A stretch of 41,897 bases of DNA. It comes from Spirochaetota bacterium. Its GTDB lineage: Bacteria; Spirochaetota; UBA12135; COTS27; JAFLEE01. The notes beneath the pieces are model-generated. The model saw only the letters and a list, made by a program, of their open reading frames with translations. It ran no database searches and was not told where the DNA came from. Position 1 is the stretch's first letter. Every line of letters starts with the position of its first letter. Position numbers and translations under genes: made by a program. Location of the stretch: positions 1 to 41,897 of the forward strand of contig JAFLEE010000043.1 of NCBI GenBank assembly GCA_017302015.1, written 5' to 3'. Below are positions 17,101 through 24,619 of this stretch, piece after piece.

Positions 17101-18548
17101 ACCTTCCCGGCGATGACGAACTCTTCCCGCCGCGTTTCGACGGCGGTCGCATCTTTTCCGCGGAGGGTCCACAAGAGGCGGTAGGGCCCCGCTTCCCGGG
17201 TCTTGGGTTCGAAACGCCAGACGGCGAAATCGCCCTCATCCGGCTGGGGCGCGCCGCCGACGGCTTCCAGCGCCTCATCCGACGCCCCGCGGCACACCGT
17301 GAGCGCGGGGGTGAGAACCCCCTTCACCCCGAGGGGAAGACGGACCCGAAACCGGGGAGTTTCACCGCTCTGGTAGATGGGGAAGGTCCGCTTCTCTGGG
17401 GCCGCGTCGAGCATGCCCATGTACTTCGGGTTCACCCCGATGAAGACCGGCTTGCCGTCGGCGCCCTCGCTCTCGAGGGTGCGCGTACCGAGGACCGGTT
17501 GCGCCCAATCACCGTCATCGAAGCCCGCCGCCATCCAACCCTCCCTGCGGCGCACCGTCGACCTCCACGCTCCGTCGCCCACGAGGCGCGTCACGCTCCC
17601 CGAGCGCCCGATGGCGACGCCCTCGAAGAGGAGTTCCGGCTTGCTGGCGCCCGTATTCCACATGAGGAACTCCCGGGAGAAGGCGAGGAGATTCTCGCCC
17701 TTTTTCAGGTAGGGTGCGAGGTCGACGCTCTTCAGGATGCCGCAGGGATAGACCCGGGTGCCGCTTCCGACGAGTTTCCCGTTGACGTAGAGGGAATAGA
17801 CTTCGTCGTCCTTGAAACTGCAATGGGCGGAAATGGGCGCTTCCGGGAGCGTCACGGTGCGGCGGAAAAAGACCTCCGCGGAACTCGGGGCGAGCTTGAG
17901 GGCGCGGATTTTCACGGCGGCCCCGGGCGTCTTGCACGCGAATTGGATCGCCGTGCCGTAGCCGTTCATGGCCACCCGCACGAAAGTGATATCGGTCTCG
18001 AAGACCTGGGCGGCCGTGCCCTTCACTTTGAAGGGCACGGGCTTGTCTTTGATCCCCTTCCCCTGGGGATCGGCGATGGAGAACTCCCAGTCGGTCTCTT
18101 CGACGCTCTGCTCGACCTCCATGCGAAGGCCAAGGAGATCCTTGCGCTCTGGGCCCCAATTGAACCCGAACCGGATGGCCGGCCGGTCGGACTTCCCCGG
18201 CTGCGGGCCGAAGCCGAAGGTGAAGCCCTTGGCCCCGGTGGTGAAGGCGAGCGCGCCCCCCTCCACCGCGTAGGGTCCGACGGCGTAGCCCTCCTTCGCG
18301 AGCCAATCCTCGGTGAAGGCGCAGGGCTTCCCATATTCGCCCTCGAAAAAATCGGGGCCGCTCCAGATGCGGGTGGACGCATCCACCTTCTCGGGGCAAG
18401 CCATCATGCGGCTGCGCCACTCGTTGTCGGCCGCCGTGTAGGGAGCCGGGATGCCCAGATTGGGCATCTGAGTTTCACGCACCAATTCGAAGGCGGAGGC
18501 CTGGCACGCTAGGAAGAGCGCCGTGGCCGCGAGGGCTTTGTGGTTCAT
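14157..18548 (-). CDS. Very large secreted multidomain carbohydrate-active protein with C-terminal malectin domain
   Basis: This protein has 1463 residues. I see: a signal peptide (about 1-19, ending CQASA); an N-terminal all-beta part with a rhamnosidase-like lectin module (FFRRTVTLPEAPISA, then VYSLYVNGKLVGSGTRVYP and VDLAPYLKKGENLLAFSREF, about 225-300); further beta-sandwich segments; a central region (about 700-1130) that looks like a TIM barrel with long aromatic-rich loops (YNMSTEGLYMYTEGDYPS, LLFGFEYIASPQVYL, FNFLNPDVASIMKGCVSEIY, IAGFFLVHGQWWLP); and a C-terminal malectin domain (about 1310-1463: RIHCGSRAVYTD, then IYCSEIYGNRIQYKIPLP and RYRVRLHFCE). I cannot name a glycoside hydrolase family. 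AGAAGGATCTCC precedes the ATG. The gene follows the regulator by 40 bases and is probably its target. Confidence 0.8.
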   Translation of the reverse strand: MNHKALAATALFLACQASAFELVRETQMPNLGIPAPYTAADNEWRSRMMACPEKVDASTRIWSGPDFFEGEYGKPCAFTEDWLAKEGYAVGPYAVEGGALAFTTGAKGFTFGFGPQPGKSDRPAIRFGFNWGPERKDLLGLRMEVEQSVEETDWEFSIADPQGKGIKDKPVPFKVKGTAAQVFETDITFVRVAMNGYGTAIQFACKTPGAAVKIRALKLAPSSAEVFFRRTVTLPEAPISAHCSFKDDEVYSLYVNGKLVGSGTRVYPCGILKSVDLAPYLKKGENLLAFSREFLMWNTGASKPELLFEGVAIGRSGSVTRLVGDGAWRSTVRRREGWMAAGFDDGDWAQPVLGTRTLESEGADGKPVFIGVNPKYMGMLDAAPEKRTFPIYQSGETPRFRVRLPLGVKGVLTPALTVCRGASDEALEAVGGAPQPDEGDFAVWRFEPKTREAGPYRLLWTLRGKDATAVETRREEFVIAGKVRQDVLPLDAFESNFEGRLKLVTKIDCTQSAPPEGEFLDHAGMYSAPGTNRGKVSTEGPLTYRETGKGRWDYFAYRLHLRERGVAYLAEVIVPDDQDRYIYSGITENYPIGFMNNVPSGSTGWFTATGTCYTGVRYPLSGGKKRLRYVFFPASFNASIVVMSGFGGIPAAACEINIYKIEGGLPALEIPPSGRLFGSHNERISTLRLTTGMSENPAGFDKGFSTAPHKDFYHDWYRALERKIALLRFQGYNMSTEGLYMYTEGDYPSAAHGPRGGDGSEVDAVPLLMGMYRENGIKLLFGFEYIASPQVYLQGKGGLSERRLWAGEKSTRLVDRYGRQLHGYMNNGFNFLNPDVASIMKGCVSEIYGRYQGYGDIAGFFLVHGQWWLPTFNTHAYRELGDLEVGYDDDTVGQFEKESRIALGISGKDPMRFQKRYEAIMAKFPTEWVAWRAQKMKAFTDEIAALLQTGASKWRLYQFPTGIDYKQDTPFLDPASTRADREGFMEKRFRDFGAPLSLYRSQRAQALVIPLGNWAKFGSPRENYDWVYGWNKNPGSRDQIEAFGALYVGVCSGLDEVDAPAAAAGRWLFRGTARGVFTPRAVEDCAMNEFVDGVSGGKVPTAVFDQWIDCNLETGFGPQFRRFAKSFYATPEARFQTLAAPAARGVMAQTARNPDGSICLRLINSTPYASMGSIGGIGTVRDLVYDKDLAPGKDGIVSIAMKPFDIRLFRIAGPEARPTCRLAFEPRVEASILADARLLMGRPEFLKKIPSDLLSNIEAGVAGGDAFAVWNTMEDFEVLAQVRSAKALVRCRENQASFLEDLKKSRTGRIHCGSRAVYTDLKGRRWLPDQEFQGEEAYGGSGGTAVDRGKLDIKDPVAPGIYCSEIYGNRIQYKIPLPPGRYRVRLHFCESYIKNSKPGMRLFNVLIAGRLVEERLDLVARAGAQYTPVIVEADEVPLSGAGLLEIELTGNACLNGIEVERSP

Positions 18549-18588
18549 GGAGATCCTTCTATTGGGGGGATGGGACTCAGACGCGACT

Positions 18589-19752
18589 TCATCGAATGGT
18601 TGGGGACATGGCCGCAGCGCCGCGGGAACGCGGGGCGGTATGGGCGGCCCGCAGGGTCTTCCCCTCGTGGATCCCGGGCTCCACGAGGGTTTTCCCGAAG
18701 GCGAGTTCGTCGCCCGCGTAGAGGCGCCGGGCCTTCTCCAGCAGCAGGGCGGCCATGGGATCGGTTCCGTGGGCGACGGAGGAGACCTCGGGATGGCGGC
18801 TTCTCGCCGTGTCGAAACTATTGACCGTCACCACGCCGAGATCTTCGGGCGCGCTCTTGCCGGCGAGGCGCAGGCCCTCGACGAGGAAATCGAGGTCATT
18901 ATCGGTGTGGAGGAAGATCGAGTCGAACCCGCCGAGGGCGAAGTCTTTCGCCTTCTGGGCGATGTCGATCTTAAGGCGGGCGCCCCGGCCCTCGACCCGG
19001 GAAAGGGCCCGTTCGGGAAAGGCGAGCCCGAGCTCACGGCAGGCCTCTCGGAAGCCCGCGATGCGCTCTTCGAATTGGGAATAGGGGCGGCCTTCCACCA
19101 TGAGGCGCTCACAGATCATGGCCGGACGGGCGTAGCCATGGCCCTTGAGCATGGCCGCGGCCCGACGGCCGACAGCCCGATTATCGAGGGCCACCATATG
19201 GGCGAATGACCCGGCGTCGTGGGATTCGGTGGTCACCAAGACCTTCCCCTTGAGGCGCAGGAAGGGCTGCCGGTGGGCCTTCGGGAGCGTGGTGAGCACC
19301 ACGAGGCGGGGGAGATCGGCGAGCGCCGCTTCCCAATCGAAGCCATCGATCTCATAGGGGATGAGGAGGAGTTCGGCGGCGATGCCCGCCGCGGGGGCCC
19401 GCTGCGATAGCCGGCACCATAATTTATTCCAGGCCGGATTGCCCGGAGAGAGGTGCCCCAGGGCGACGAAGGCGAGGCGGCCGTAGACCTTGCCCCGGGT
19501 GGCCGTTTGGAGGGAAAGGCTTCGGCTCTTTCCGGTTTTGAGGATCGCCCCCTCCCCGAGTTTCTTCGTCAGCAGCGCCCGCAGCCCGCCCCGACTGCAC
19601 CCGATGAGGTCGCAAAGCGCCCGTTCGGGGGGCAGGATGAGTTCGCCCCGCTGGCGCATTTTGGCCAAATAGGCGTCGAAAACCGCCGCACTTTCGCGGA
19701 TGGGCTGGTATTTTCGCTTGCCTCGGCTGGAATTCAACGGGATGGCCCCCAA
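18589..19752 (-). CDS. Hybrid regulator: GntR-type winged helix plus LacI-type sugar-sensing domain
   Basis: The 387 residues begin with a winged helix of the GntR class (about residues 15-75: SAAVFDAYLAKMRQRGELIL, PPERALCDLIGCSRGGLRALLTKKL). A LacI/Peripla_BP_3 ligand-binding domain follows (about 88-365), with AFVALGHLSPGNPAW, VALDNRAVGRRAAAMLKGHG and the LGVVTVNSFDTAR segment. This DNA-binding domain joined to a sugar sensor is common in PVC bacteria and typically controls sugar catabolic genes. The start codon is TTG at 19752; no ribosome-binding site is visible and the predicted transcript start is at or beside it (see promoter entry). The large secreted protein gene lies 40 bases downstream. 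The effector is unknown. Confidence 0.88.
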   Translation of the reverse strand: MGAIPLNSSRGKRKYQPIRESAAVFDAYLAKMRQRGELILPPERALCDLIGCSRGGLRALLTKKLGEGAILKTGKSRSLSLQTATRGKVYGRLAFVALGHLSPGNPAWNKLWCRLSQRAPAAGIAAELLLIPYEIDGFDWEAALADLPRLVVLTTLPKAHRQPFLRLKGKVLVTTESHDAGSFAHMVALDNRAVGRRAAAMLKGHGYARPAMICERLMVEGRPYSQFEERIAGFREACRELGLAFPERALSRVEGRGARLKIDIAQKAKDFALGGFDSIFLHTDNDLDFLVEGLRLAGKSAPEDLGVVTVNSFDTARSRHPEVSSVAHGTDPMAALLLEKARRLYAGDELAFGKTLVEPGIHEGKTLRAAHTAPRSRGAAAMSPTIR

Positions 19753-19755
19753 TTT

Positions 19756-19788
19756 ATAGAATATACCGCATGGTCTATTCTATGTCAA
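19756..19788 (-). promoter_or_regulatory. Sigma70 promoter of the GntR/LacI-hybrid operon overlapped by an inverted-repeat operator
   Basis: TTGACA (19788-19783), a 17-base spacer and TATATT (19765-19760) lie on the minus strand. The arms ATAGAATA (19756-19763) and TATTCTAT (19776-19783), with inner ACC/GGT pairs, form an inverted repeat covering the -10 and most of the spacer. A repressor here would block RNA polymerase; autoregulation by the adjacent gene is inferred. Confidence 0.75.
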
Positions 19789-19869
19789 TGCCGTTTCGGC
19801 GCCCGGACAAAATCTGTCCGCGTTCCATTTCATAATGACGCCGCGCCAAACCCCCTCCGCGGAGACCCC

Positions 19870-21168
19870 ATGTCCCTCCTCCCCTTCCTCATCGCGGCCC
19901 TTGCTCTCCCCATCGGCATCGTGCTGGGGTATTTCGCGGGCACCTCCAGATCGGGGGGGGCTTTGGCGCTCTCCCGCGAGCAGTTCGAGAAGACCCGCGC
20001 CGATCTGGCCGCCGAGCGGGCCAGATCCGACCAGCTCGCCCGGGAGCATAGCGCCATGGGAAGCGACCTGAAGAACTTACGGGAACGCCTCGCCGAAGAG
20101 CGGCGCCAACTCGACGAGATCCAGAAGCGCTTCGAGGCCCAATTCAAGTCCCTGGCCGAATCCATCCTCGAGGATAAAAGCCGGAAATTCGACGAGCGCA
20201 ATCGCCTCGAGATCGAAAAGAGCCAGGCATGGCTCACCGGCCTCGTCACCCCGCTCAAAGAGCGCCTGCAAGACTTCAAGCAGAAACTCGAGGCGCTCCA
20301 CGAGAGCGAGGCCAAGAACCTCCACACCTTAAGCGGCCAGATCCATAGCCTCTCCGACCTCAACAAGAAGATGTCCGAAGAGGCCCAGCGCCTCACCTCG
20401 GCCCTCAAGGGCGACCAGAAGATCCAGGGGAATTACGGCGAGATGATGCTCGAGCGCGTGCTCGAGTTCTCCGGCCTCCAGAAAGACGTCGATTACGAAC
20501 TCCAGCGCGTCTTCACCCAAGAGGGGCAGCGCCTCATCCCCGATTGCCTCCTCCACCTCCCCGGCGAAAAAGTGATCATCGTCGACGCCAAGATGTCCCT
20601 GACGGCCTACGCCGAACTCAGCGGCGAGGCCGATGCGGCCCGGGCCGAAGCGCTGCTCGCCGCCCACGTGGCCTCGGTGCGCGCCCACGTCGACGGCCTC
20701 TCCAAGAAGGGCTACGACCGGTTGCCCGGCCTCGAGAGCCTCGAGATGGTGCTCCTCTTCATCCCCAACGAACCCGCCTTCCTCGCCGCGCTGCGGGCCG
20801 ACCGCGACCTCCACGCCCGCGCCTTCGAGAAGAAGATCCTCATCGTCTCCCCCACCACGCTGCTGGCCGTGCTCAAGGTGGTCTTCGACGCCTGGCGCCA
20901 TGAACGCCAGGGCCGAAACGCCCTCGAGATCGCCCGCATCGCCGGCGATCTCCACGACAAGTTCGTCCAGGTGGTCGACGATCTCAAGGGGGTCGACGAA
21001 AAGATCGAGGCCGCCCAGCGCGCGCTCCAGGGCGCCTTCGGCAGGCTCTCCACCGGCAAGGGCAACCTCATCCGCCAGGTGACCCGCATCAAAGAACTGG
21101 GCGCGAAGGCCGGCAAATCCCTCCCCCCGGAACTCCTGCAAGAGGCCGAGGAAGAAGACGAAGGCTAG
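19870..21168 (+). CDS. rmuC: DNA recombination protein RmuC
   Basis: The protein has 432 residues. An N-terminal hydrophobic helix (about 3-24) would anchor it in the membrane, followed by a long coiled coil (about 35-155). The RmuC domain covers about 170-410: the signature GNYGEMMLERVLEFSGLQ, then the PD-(D/E)XK-like strand VIIVDAKMSL, then LEMVLLFIPNEPAFLAAL, IVSPTTLLAVLKVV and the LIRQVTRIKELGAKAGK tail. RmuC is linked to recombination at inverted repeats and was recently implicated in defence-like nuclease activity in E. coli. The ATG at 19870 has GGAG 5 bases before it and gives the transmembrane start. It runs divergently from the hybrid regulator and ends 2 bases before the tetR stop. 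Confidence 0.93.
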   Translation: MSLLPFLIAALALPIGIVLGYFAGTSRSGGALALSREQFEKTRADLAAERARSDQLAREHSAMGSDLKNLRERLAEERRQLDEIQKRFEAQFKSLAESILEDKSRKFDERNRLEIEKSQAWLTGLVTPLKERLQDFKQKLEALHESEAKNLHTLSGQIHSLSDLNKKMSEEAQRLTSALKGDQKIQGNYGEMMLERVLEFSGLQKDVDYELQRVFTQEGQRLIPDCLLHLPGEKVIIVDAKMSLTAYAELSGEADAARAEALLAAHVASVRAHVDGLSKKGYDRLPGLESLEMVLLFIPNEPAFLAALRADRDLHARAFEKKILIVSPTTLLAVLKVVFDAWRHERQGRNALEIARIAGDLHDKFVQVVDDLKGVDEKIEAAQRALQGAFGRLSTGKGNLIRQVTRIKELGAKAGKSLPPELLQEAEEEDEG

Positions 21169-21170
21169 CC

Positions 21171-21785
21171 TCAGGCGTTGAGGATGCCCAGCAAGTCCTC
21201 CAAGTAGCGGTCGGCGACTCCGGGGGCGTCGAGGTCCTGCTTGAGGGTCTCCGAGAGGGTGAGCCGGTTCGAGAAGAAGAAGAACGACGCGGCGAAGAAC
21301 ACGTAGAGGAAAGATTCGAACGACGGGTAGCGGGCCAGTTTCCCTTTCTTGCGCGCCGAATGGAAGAGCGTGCGCAGGTGGGCGAAGACCGTCTCGCGCA
21401 GTTCGGAGAGGCCCTTGGAGTGCCGCGCCCCGCCCAGGTTTTCCCAAGTCATCATGCGCCAATAATCCGGGTGCTCGGCGTGGAAACGGAAATACCCCCT
21501 CAGGAGTTGCTCCGCGAAGCCCTCCGCCTGGGCCTCCCCCCAATCGAGGAAGGTCTTCTCGTATTCGGCCAGCAGGCCGTAGACGTGGCGCAGCACCGCC
21601 TCGTAGAGGCGCGTCTTGCTGCCGAAGAACCAATAGATGCGTTCTTTGTTCGTGCCGCTCTTCTCGGCGATGCGCTTCACCCGGGCCCCGTCGAAGCCCC
21701 GGGCGGAGAACTCCGAGAGTGCCGCGGCGAAGATCCGGGCGCGGGTCTTTTCGCTCTTGGCCCGCTTGGGCTTGCGGGGGATCAT
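21171..21785 (-). CDS. TetR/AcrR-family transcriptional regulator
   Basis: The 204-residue protein has an N-terminal TetR helix-turn-helix (about 12-58: TRARIFAAALSEFSARGFDGARVKRIAEKSGTNKERIYWFFGSK), continuing FGSKTRLYEAVLRHVYG, and an alpha-helical C-terminal ligand or dimerisation domain. The effector and targets are not visible: no efflux pump or obvious target lies within the window. The only clear site is in its own promoter (21860-21888). It converges with rmuC, with only two bases between the stops; the overlapping AGGCTAGCCT palindrome at 21163-21172 contains the rmuC stop codon. The ATG at 21785 has only a weak GGA. Confidence 0.9.
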   Translation of the reverse strand: MIPRKPKRAKSEKTRARIFAAALSEFSARGFDGARVKRIAEKSGTNKERIYWFFGSKTRLYEAVLRHVYGLLAEYEKTFLDWGEAQAEGFAEQLLRGYFRFHAEHPDYWRMMTWENLGGARHSKGLSELRETVFAHLRTLFHSARKKGKLARYPSFESFLYVFFAASFFFFSNRLTLSETLKQDLDAPGVADRYLEDLLGILNA

Positions 21786-21859
21786 GGTCGTATCCGTCGG
21801 AGGAAGGCGGGGTGAATACCTGATGTTCGCAAAAAGGGCCTCCCGGCGTGGTCTGGGGA

Positions 21860-21888
21860 ATATTACAACCGGACGGTTTGTTCTTCAA
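21860..21888 (-). promoter_or_regulatory. tetR promoter with operator-like palindrome in the spacer
   Basis: TTGAAG (21888-21883), 17 bases and TAATAT (21865-21860) on the minus strand. The spacer contains AACCG-GA-CGGTT (21867-21878), the usual position and style of a TetR-type autorepression site. Confidence 0.6.
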
Positions 21889-22008
21889 GCGGGCCAAGGC
21901 CCGGCGAACTTGCCCAAATCGCGCGACGCTTGGCCTCGACTTGCCGGCAGGCACCTAACTTTGGATAGAAGCCCGAGCGCCTCAGATCCTTTAGCCGCAC
22001 GCACAGGA

Positions 22009-23049
22009 TTAAGTCACGCGGGTTCCTAGGCTTCCCCCCCCCACCAGCACCGGCGCGAGGGTGATCCTTACCGCGGCCCCGCCGGCCATGCGGGCGAGGA
22101 GGGCTCGGGTGGCCTCTCCGTAGAGGCGCCCAAAGCCGATATCGAGGGTGGCGAGGCGGATCGGGAGCACGTCGATGAAGGGCAGGCGGTCATAGCCGAT
22201 GAGCCGGACGTCCTCGGGGATTCGCACACCGGCGGCCAGGAGCGCCTGGACGACCCCGACAGCCGTGAGGTCGTTGACGACGAAAATCCCGTCCACCCTG
22301 CCCTCTTTCACGAGCTGCGCCGCCTTCGCCCCGCTGGCGAGCCCGCCCTGGATGCCCAGGCGCCCGTCAATCAGGAGGGGCTCCAGGGGTGCGAGCCCCC
22401 CGCAGAAGCCTTGATACCGGTCGCGGCAGACGAAGTTTTGCCCAAGCCCTCCGGTGATATGGAGGGGCCGGCGGCAACCCGCGGCGAGGAGGGCTTCGGC
22501 GGCCAGGCGCCCTCCTTCGCGCTCGTCAATCACCGCGCTCTCCATGGCGCTTCGTCCGGCGCCCTGGCGGCAGACGACGGTGGGCACCCCGAGGGCGGCG
22601 AACGCGCGCATCACCGCGGGCTCCTGCTCGTTGCGAAGGAGGATGCCCTCGGGCAGGCGCCGGGCCAGCGAGGCCACGTCTCTGGGGGAACGGAAGGTGA
22701 AGAGCGAGAGGGAATAGGCCGAAGGCTCGACGGCCTGCTGCACCGCGTGGATGATATCGGCGTAGAACCACGAATAATAGCGGTCGAAGGTCTCGCCCTC
22801 CGCCGCGGCCCGCGAGGCGAAGACGAGGGTCCCGCTCCCGCCCCGCCGCAGCGCGCTCGCCCGCTTGTCGAGGGTGTAACCCAGCGCCTTCGCCGCGCCG
22901 AGCACCCGCTTGCGCGTCGCGTCGGAGACGGAACCGGGATCATTGAGCGCGCGGGAGACCGTGGCGGAACTCACCCCCGCCCGTTTGGCCACCGCGTCGC
23001 GGGTCGGGCCCGCGGCGTGGGCACCGCTTAGGTATTTTTTTCCAGCCAT
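22009..23049 (-). CDS. LacI-family transcriptional regulator
   Basis: The protein has 346 residues. The N-terminal helix-turn-helix (AVAKRAGVSSATVSRALNDPGSVSDATRKRV, with hinge helix region near ALGYTLDKRASALRR) is diagnostic for LacI, though the first 15 residues are a short extension. A periplasmic-binding-type sensor domain follows (about 70-330), with VFASRA, CRQGAG, LLIDGRLGIQGGL and FVVNDLTAVGVVQALL. The gene overlaps the UroD-like gene by 22 bases, so its expression depends on that transcript. The likely operator is the TGTACACGTGTACA palindrome at 24121-24136, with the central CG typical of LacI sites. The ligand is unknown. Confidence 0.92.
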   Translation of the reverse strand: MAGKKYLSGAHAAGPTRDAVAKRAGVSSATVSRALNDPGSVSDATRKRVLGAAKALGYTLDKRASALRRGGSGTLVFASRAAAEGETFDRYYSWFYADIIHAVQQAVEPSAYSLSLFTFRSPRDVASLARRLPEGILLRNEQEPAVMRAFAALGVPTVVCRQGAGRSAMESAVIDEREGGRLAAEALLAAGCRRPLHITGGLGQNFVCRDRYQGFCGGLAPLEPLLIDGRLGIQGGLASGAKAAQLVKEGRVDGIFVVNDLTAVGVVQALLAAGVRIPEDVRLIGYDRLPFIDVLPIRLATLDIGFGRLYGEATRALLARMAGGAAVRITLAPVLVGGGSLGTRVT

Positions 23050-24104
23050 CCCAGGAGTTCGGCGAGTTCCGCCTCGGGCAGGCCCCCGAAGACGTACATC
23101 AGGCCCTCGGGGGACAATTCTTTGTGGACTCGCTTGAGCGCCTCGACGTTGGGGAGGCCGTAGATCTGGAGCCCCTTGCCCGCCTTCTGGCATTTCTTGA
23201 GCACGTCCATCCACTCCCACATGGGCTTCTGCCCCTCGCCCGGGACCCACTGGATGACGTCGATGGCCTTGATCGAGAGCACGTCGTCGAGGTGGGGCAG
23301 CGCGCCGGGCCCGTCGAAGTGCAGCACGCAATGGTCGAGGTACTCGGCCTCCTCCTCGAGGGCGGGCATGACGTAACGGCGCCCCTGCTCGGGGCCGATG
23401 AGGGCGAGGAAATCGCTTTGGATGGTGGCATAGCGGCCCTCGCACCAGAAGGGGGCCCAGCCGCCGCAGCCGCGGCCTTCCATGCCGCCCGCCTGGTAGA
23501 GGGCCTCGTGGACCTTCGGGTAGGTCTTTCGAACCTGGAGCATGGCCTCGCCCACGGCTTCGGGGCAATCCATGAAGTCCATGCAGAAATTCTGGGGGCC
23601 CCGAAGGGCGCTGAGCGCATCGGCGTTGGAATGGAGGTCGCACATGGAGACGAAATAGCGGCCCTTGCCGTGTTCCGCTAGGAGCCTGGAATAATGCATC
23701 AGGCTCTTCCACGTCGGACTCGTTTCGCTCATCGCCAAGGGGAGGGCCGCCTCGAGATCGTCGATGACCGGGTGGACCCAATTCGTCGCGGGGGATGCCT
23801 CGGCGAACTCCAATTTCCCGCCGAAGAAGGTGGCGTACTGGTCGGGCCCGTGGTCGGGGGAGAACATCGGCATGGATTCCGCCAGGTAGAGGGTATTGGC
23901 CAGGGTCTCGTCGATGACGGCGAGTTCCTTCTCGTACTGGGCGGTGACCGCGTGGTAGTACTTGCGGTTATGGTCCAGGACGTTCTTCGCCCCCGGCCGG
24001 GTGGCCGTGGCCCAGACCAGGGGCCGTTTCAGCACCCCCTTGGCCCAATAGGCCTTCCACATCGCCCGGGCGCGCTCAAAATCGGGTTTCGTCGAGAGTT
24101 CCAT
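23028..24104 (-). CDS. Uroporphyrinogen decarboxylase (URO-D)-like protein
   Basis: This 358-residue protein has the URO-D TIM-barrel fold, best matched by the SPMFSPDHGPDQYATFFGG region, the VCDLHSN-like segment (FVSMCDLHSNADALSALRG) and the C-terminal KAIDVIQWVPGEGQKPM. The PVC phyla carry many such paralogs next to sugar regulators, and most are not haem enzymes. Some UroD relatives are corrinoid or methyl-coenzyme M methyltransferases, but I see no Cys-His zinc motif of the MtaA/MtbA kind. A substrate is not assigned. The ATG at 24104 has AGGAG six bases upstream; a GTG at 24128 would overlap the operator and is not preferred. It is the first gene of a two-gene operon with the LacI regulator. 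Confidence 0.82.
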   Translation of the reverse strand: MELSTKPDFERARAMWKAYWAKGVLKRPLVWATATRPGAKNVLDHNRKYYHAVTAQYEKELAVIDETLANTLYLAESMPMFSPDHGPDQYATFFGGKLEFAEASPATNWVHPVIDDLEAALPLAMSETSPTWKSLMHYSRLLAEHGKGRYFVSMCDLHSNADALSALRGPQNFCMDFMDCPEAVGEAMLQVRKTYPKVHEALYQAGGMEGRGCGGWAPFWCEGRYATIQSDFLALIGPEQGRRYVMPALEEEAEYLDHCVLHFDGPGALPHLDDVLSIKAIDVIQWVPGEGQKPMWEWMDVLKKCQKAGKGLQIYGLPNVEALKRVHKELSPEGLMYVFGGLPEAELAELLGWLEKNT

Positions 24105-24120
24105 CGGAAGCTCCTGCGTG

Positions 24121-24136
24121 ATGTACACGTGTACAT
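24121..24136. promoter_or_regulatory. 16-bp perfect palindrome, probable LacI-type operator
   Basis: ATGTACACGTGTACAT is self-complementary with a central CG, typical of LacI-family operators. It starts 16 bases upstream of the UroD-like start codon and overlaps the -10 element. The adjacent regulator is the expected ligand. Confidence 0.75.
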
Positions 24137-24163
24137 TTTAGGCGAGAATTCGTGGACGCGCAA
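24135..24163 (-). promoter_or_regulatory. Promoter of the UroD-like/LacI operon
   Basis: TTGCGC (24163-24158), 17 bases and TAAAAT (24140-24135) on the minus strand. The -35 is only half-consensus. The predicted start, near 24128, lies in the palindrome. Confidence 0.55.
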
Positions 24164-24619
24164 GCTTGGTCCCCTCCATTCGTGCGGCGGACGGGCTTGG
24201 AACGGATCAGGCGCGGTTTTACCCGTCAACGTCTACATCCGAAGAAGGAGCCGCCCAGAAGGCATCGAATCGGACCATCGTGCTCGGAGGGGATATGTCG
24301 CCGAAAATGGCGCCCGGAGAGCATCGGTTCAACCGGGAGTACTCCAGGGGCGAATGATGCGGGTCGAAGAGCCGGGTCGCTTTGAGTTTCCCGCGCTCCC
24401 CCGTGGGAATATCCGCCATTTTCCGGGAATTCTCCCCGTTCGATCCACCGGCCTAAGCGTGATCCTTCGGCTCTTTACGGGGGAAGGAGACCTGGGGGAA
24501 CCCCACCAGAACACCCCGCCCAAAAGGCAGGCCCCTCGGAATAAATCCCCATATCCCCAGGGAAAGTCCATGGGCTATACTAAACGTCTGGGACGTCGAA
24601 TGCCGGCCCCGAAAAAACG
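24164..24619 (+). other. Intergenic stretch with no gene seen
   Basis: This roughly 455-base gap lies between the divergent UroD-like operon and the solute-binding protein gene. Open frames in it have no recognisable product. I see a TATACT box on the plus strand at 24576-24581, about 40 bases before the next start codon, but no matching -35, so it is only a weak promoter candidate. No tRNA, repeat or hairpin stands out. Confidence 0.5.

Noticed and set aside
24300-24345. GGTTCAA-like segment hinting at a tRNA T-arm
   Set aside because: No acceptor, D or anticodon stems can be drawn around it.
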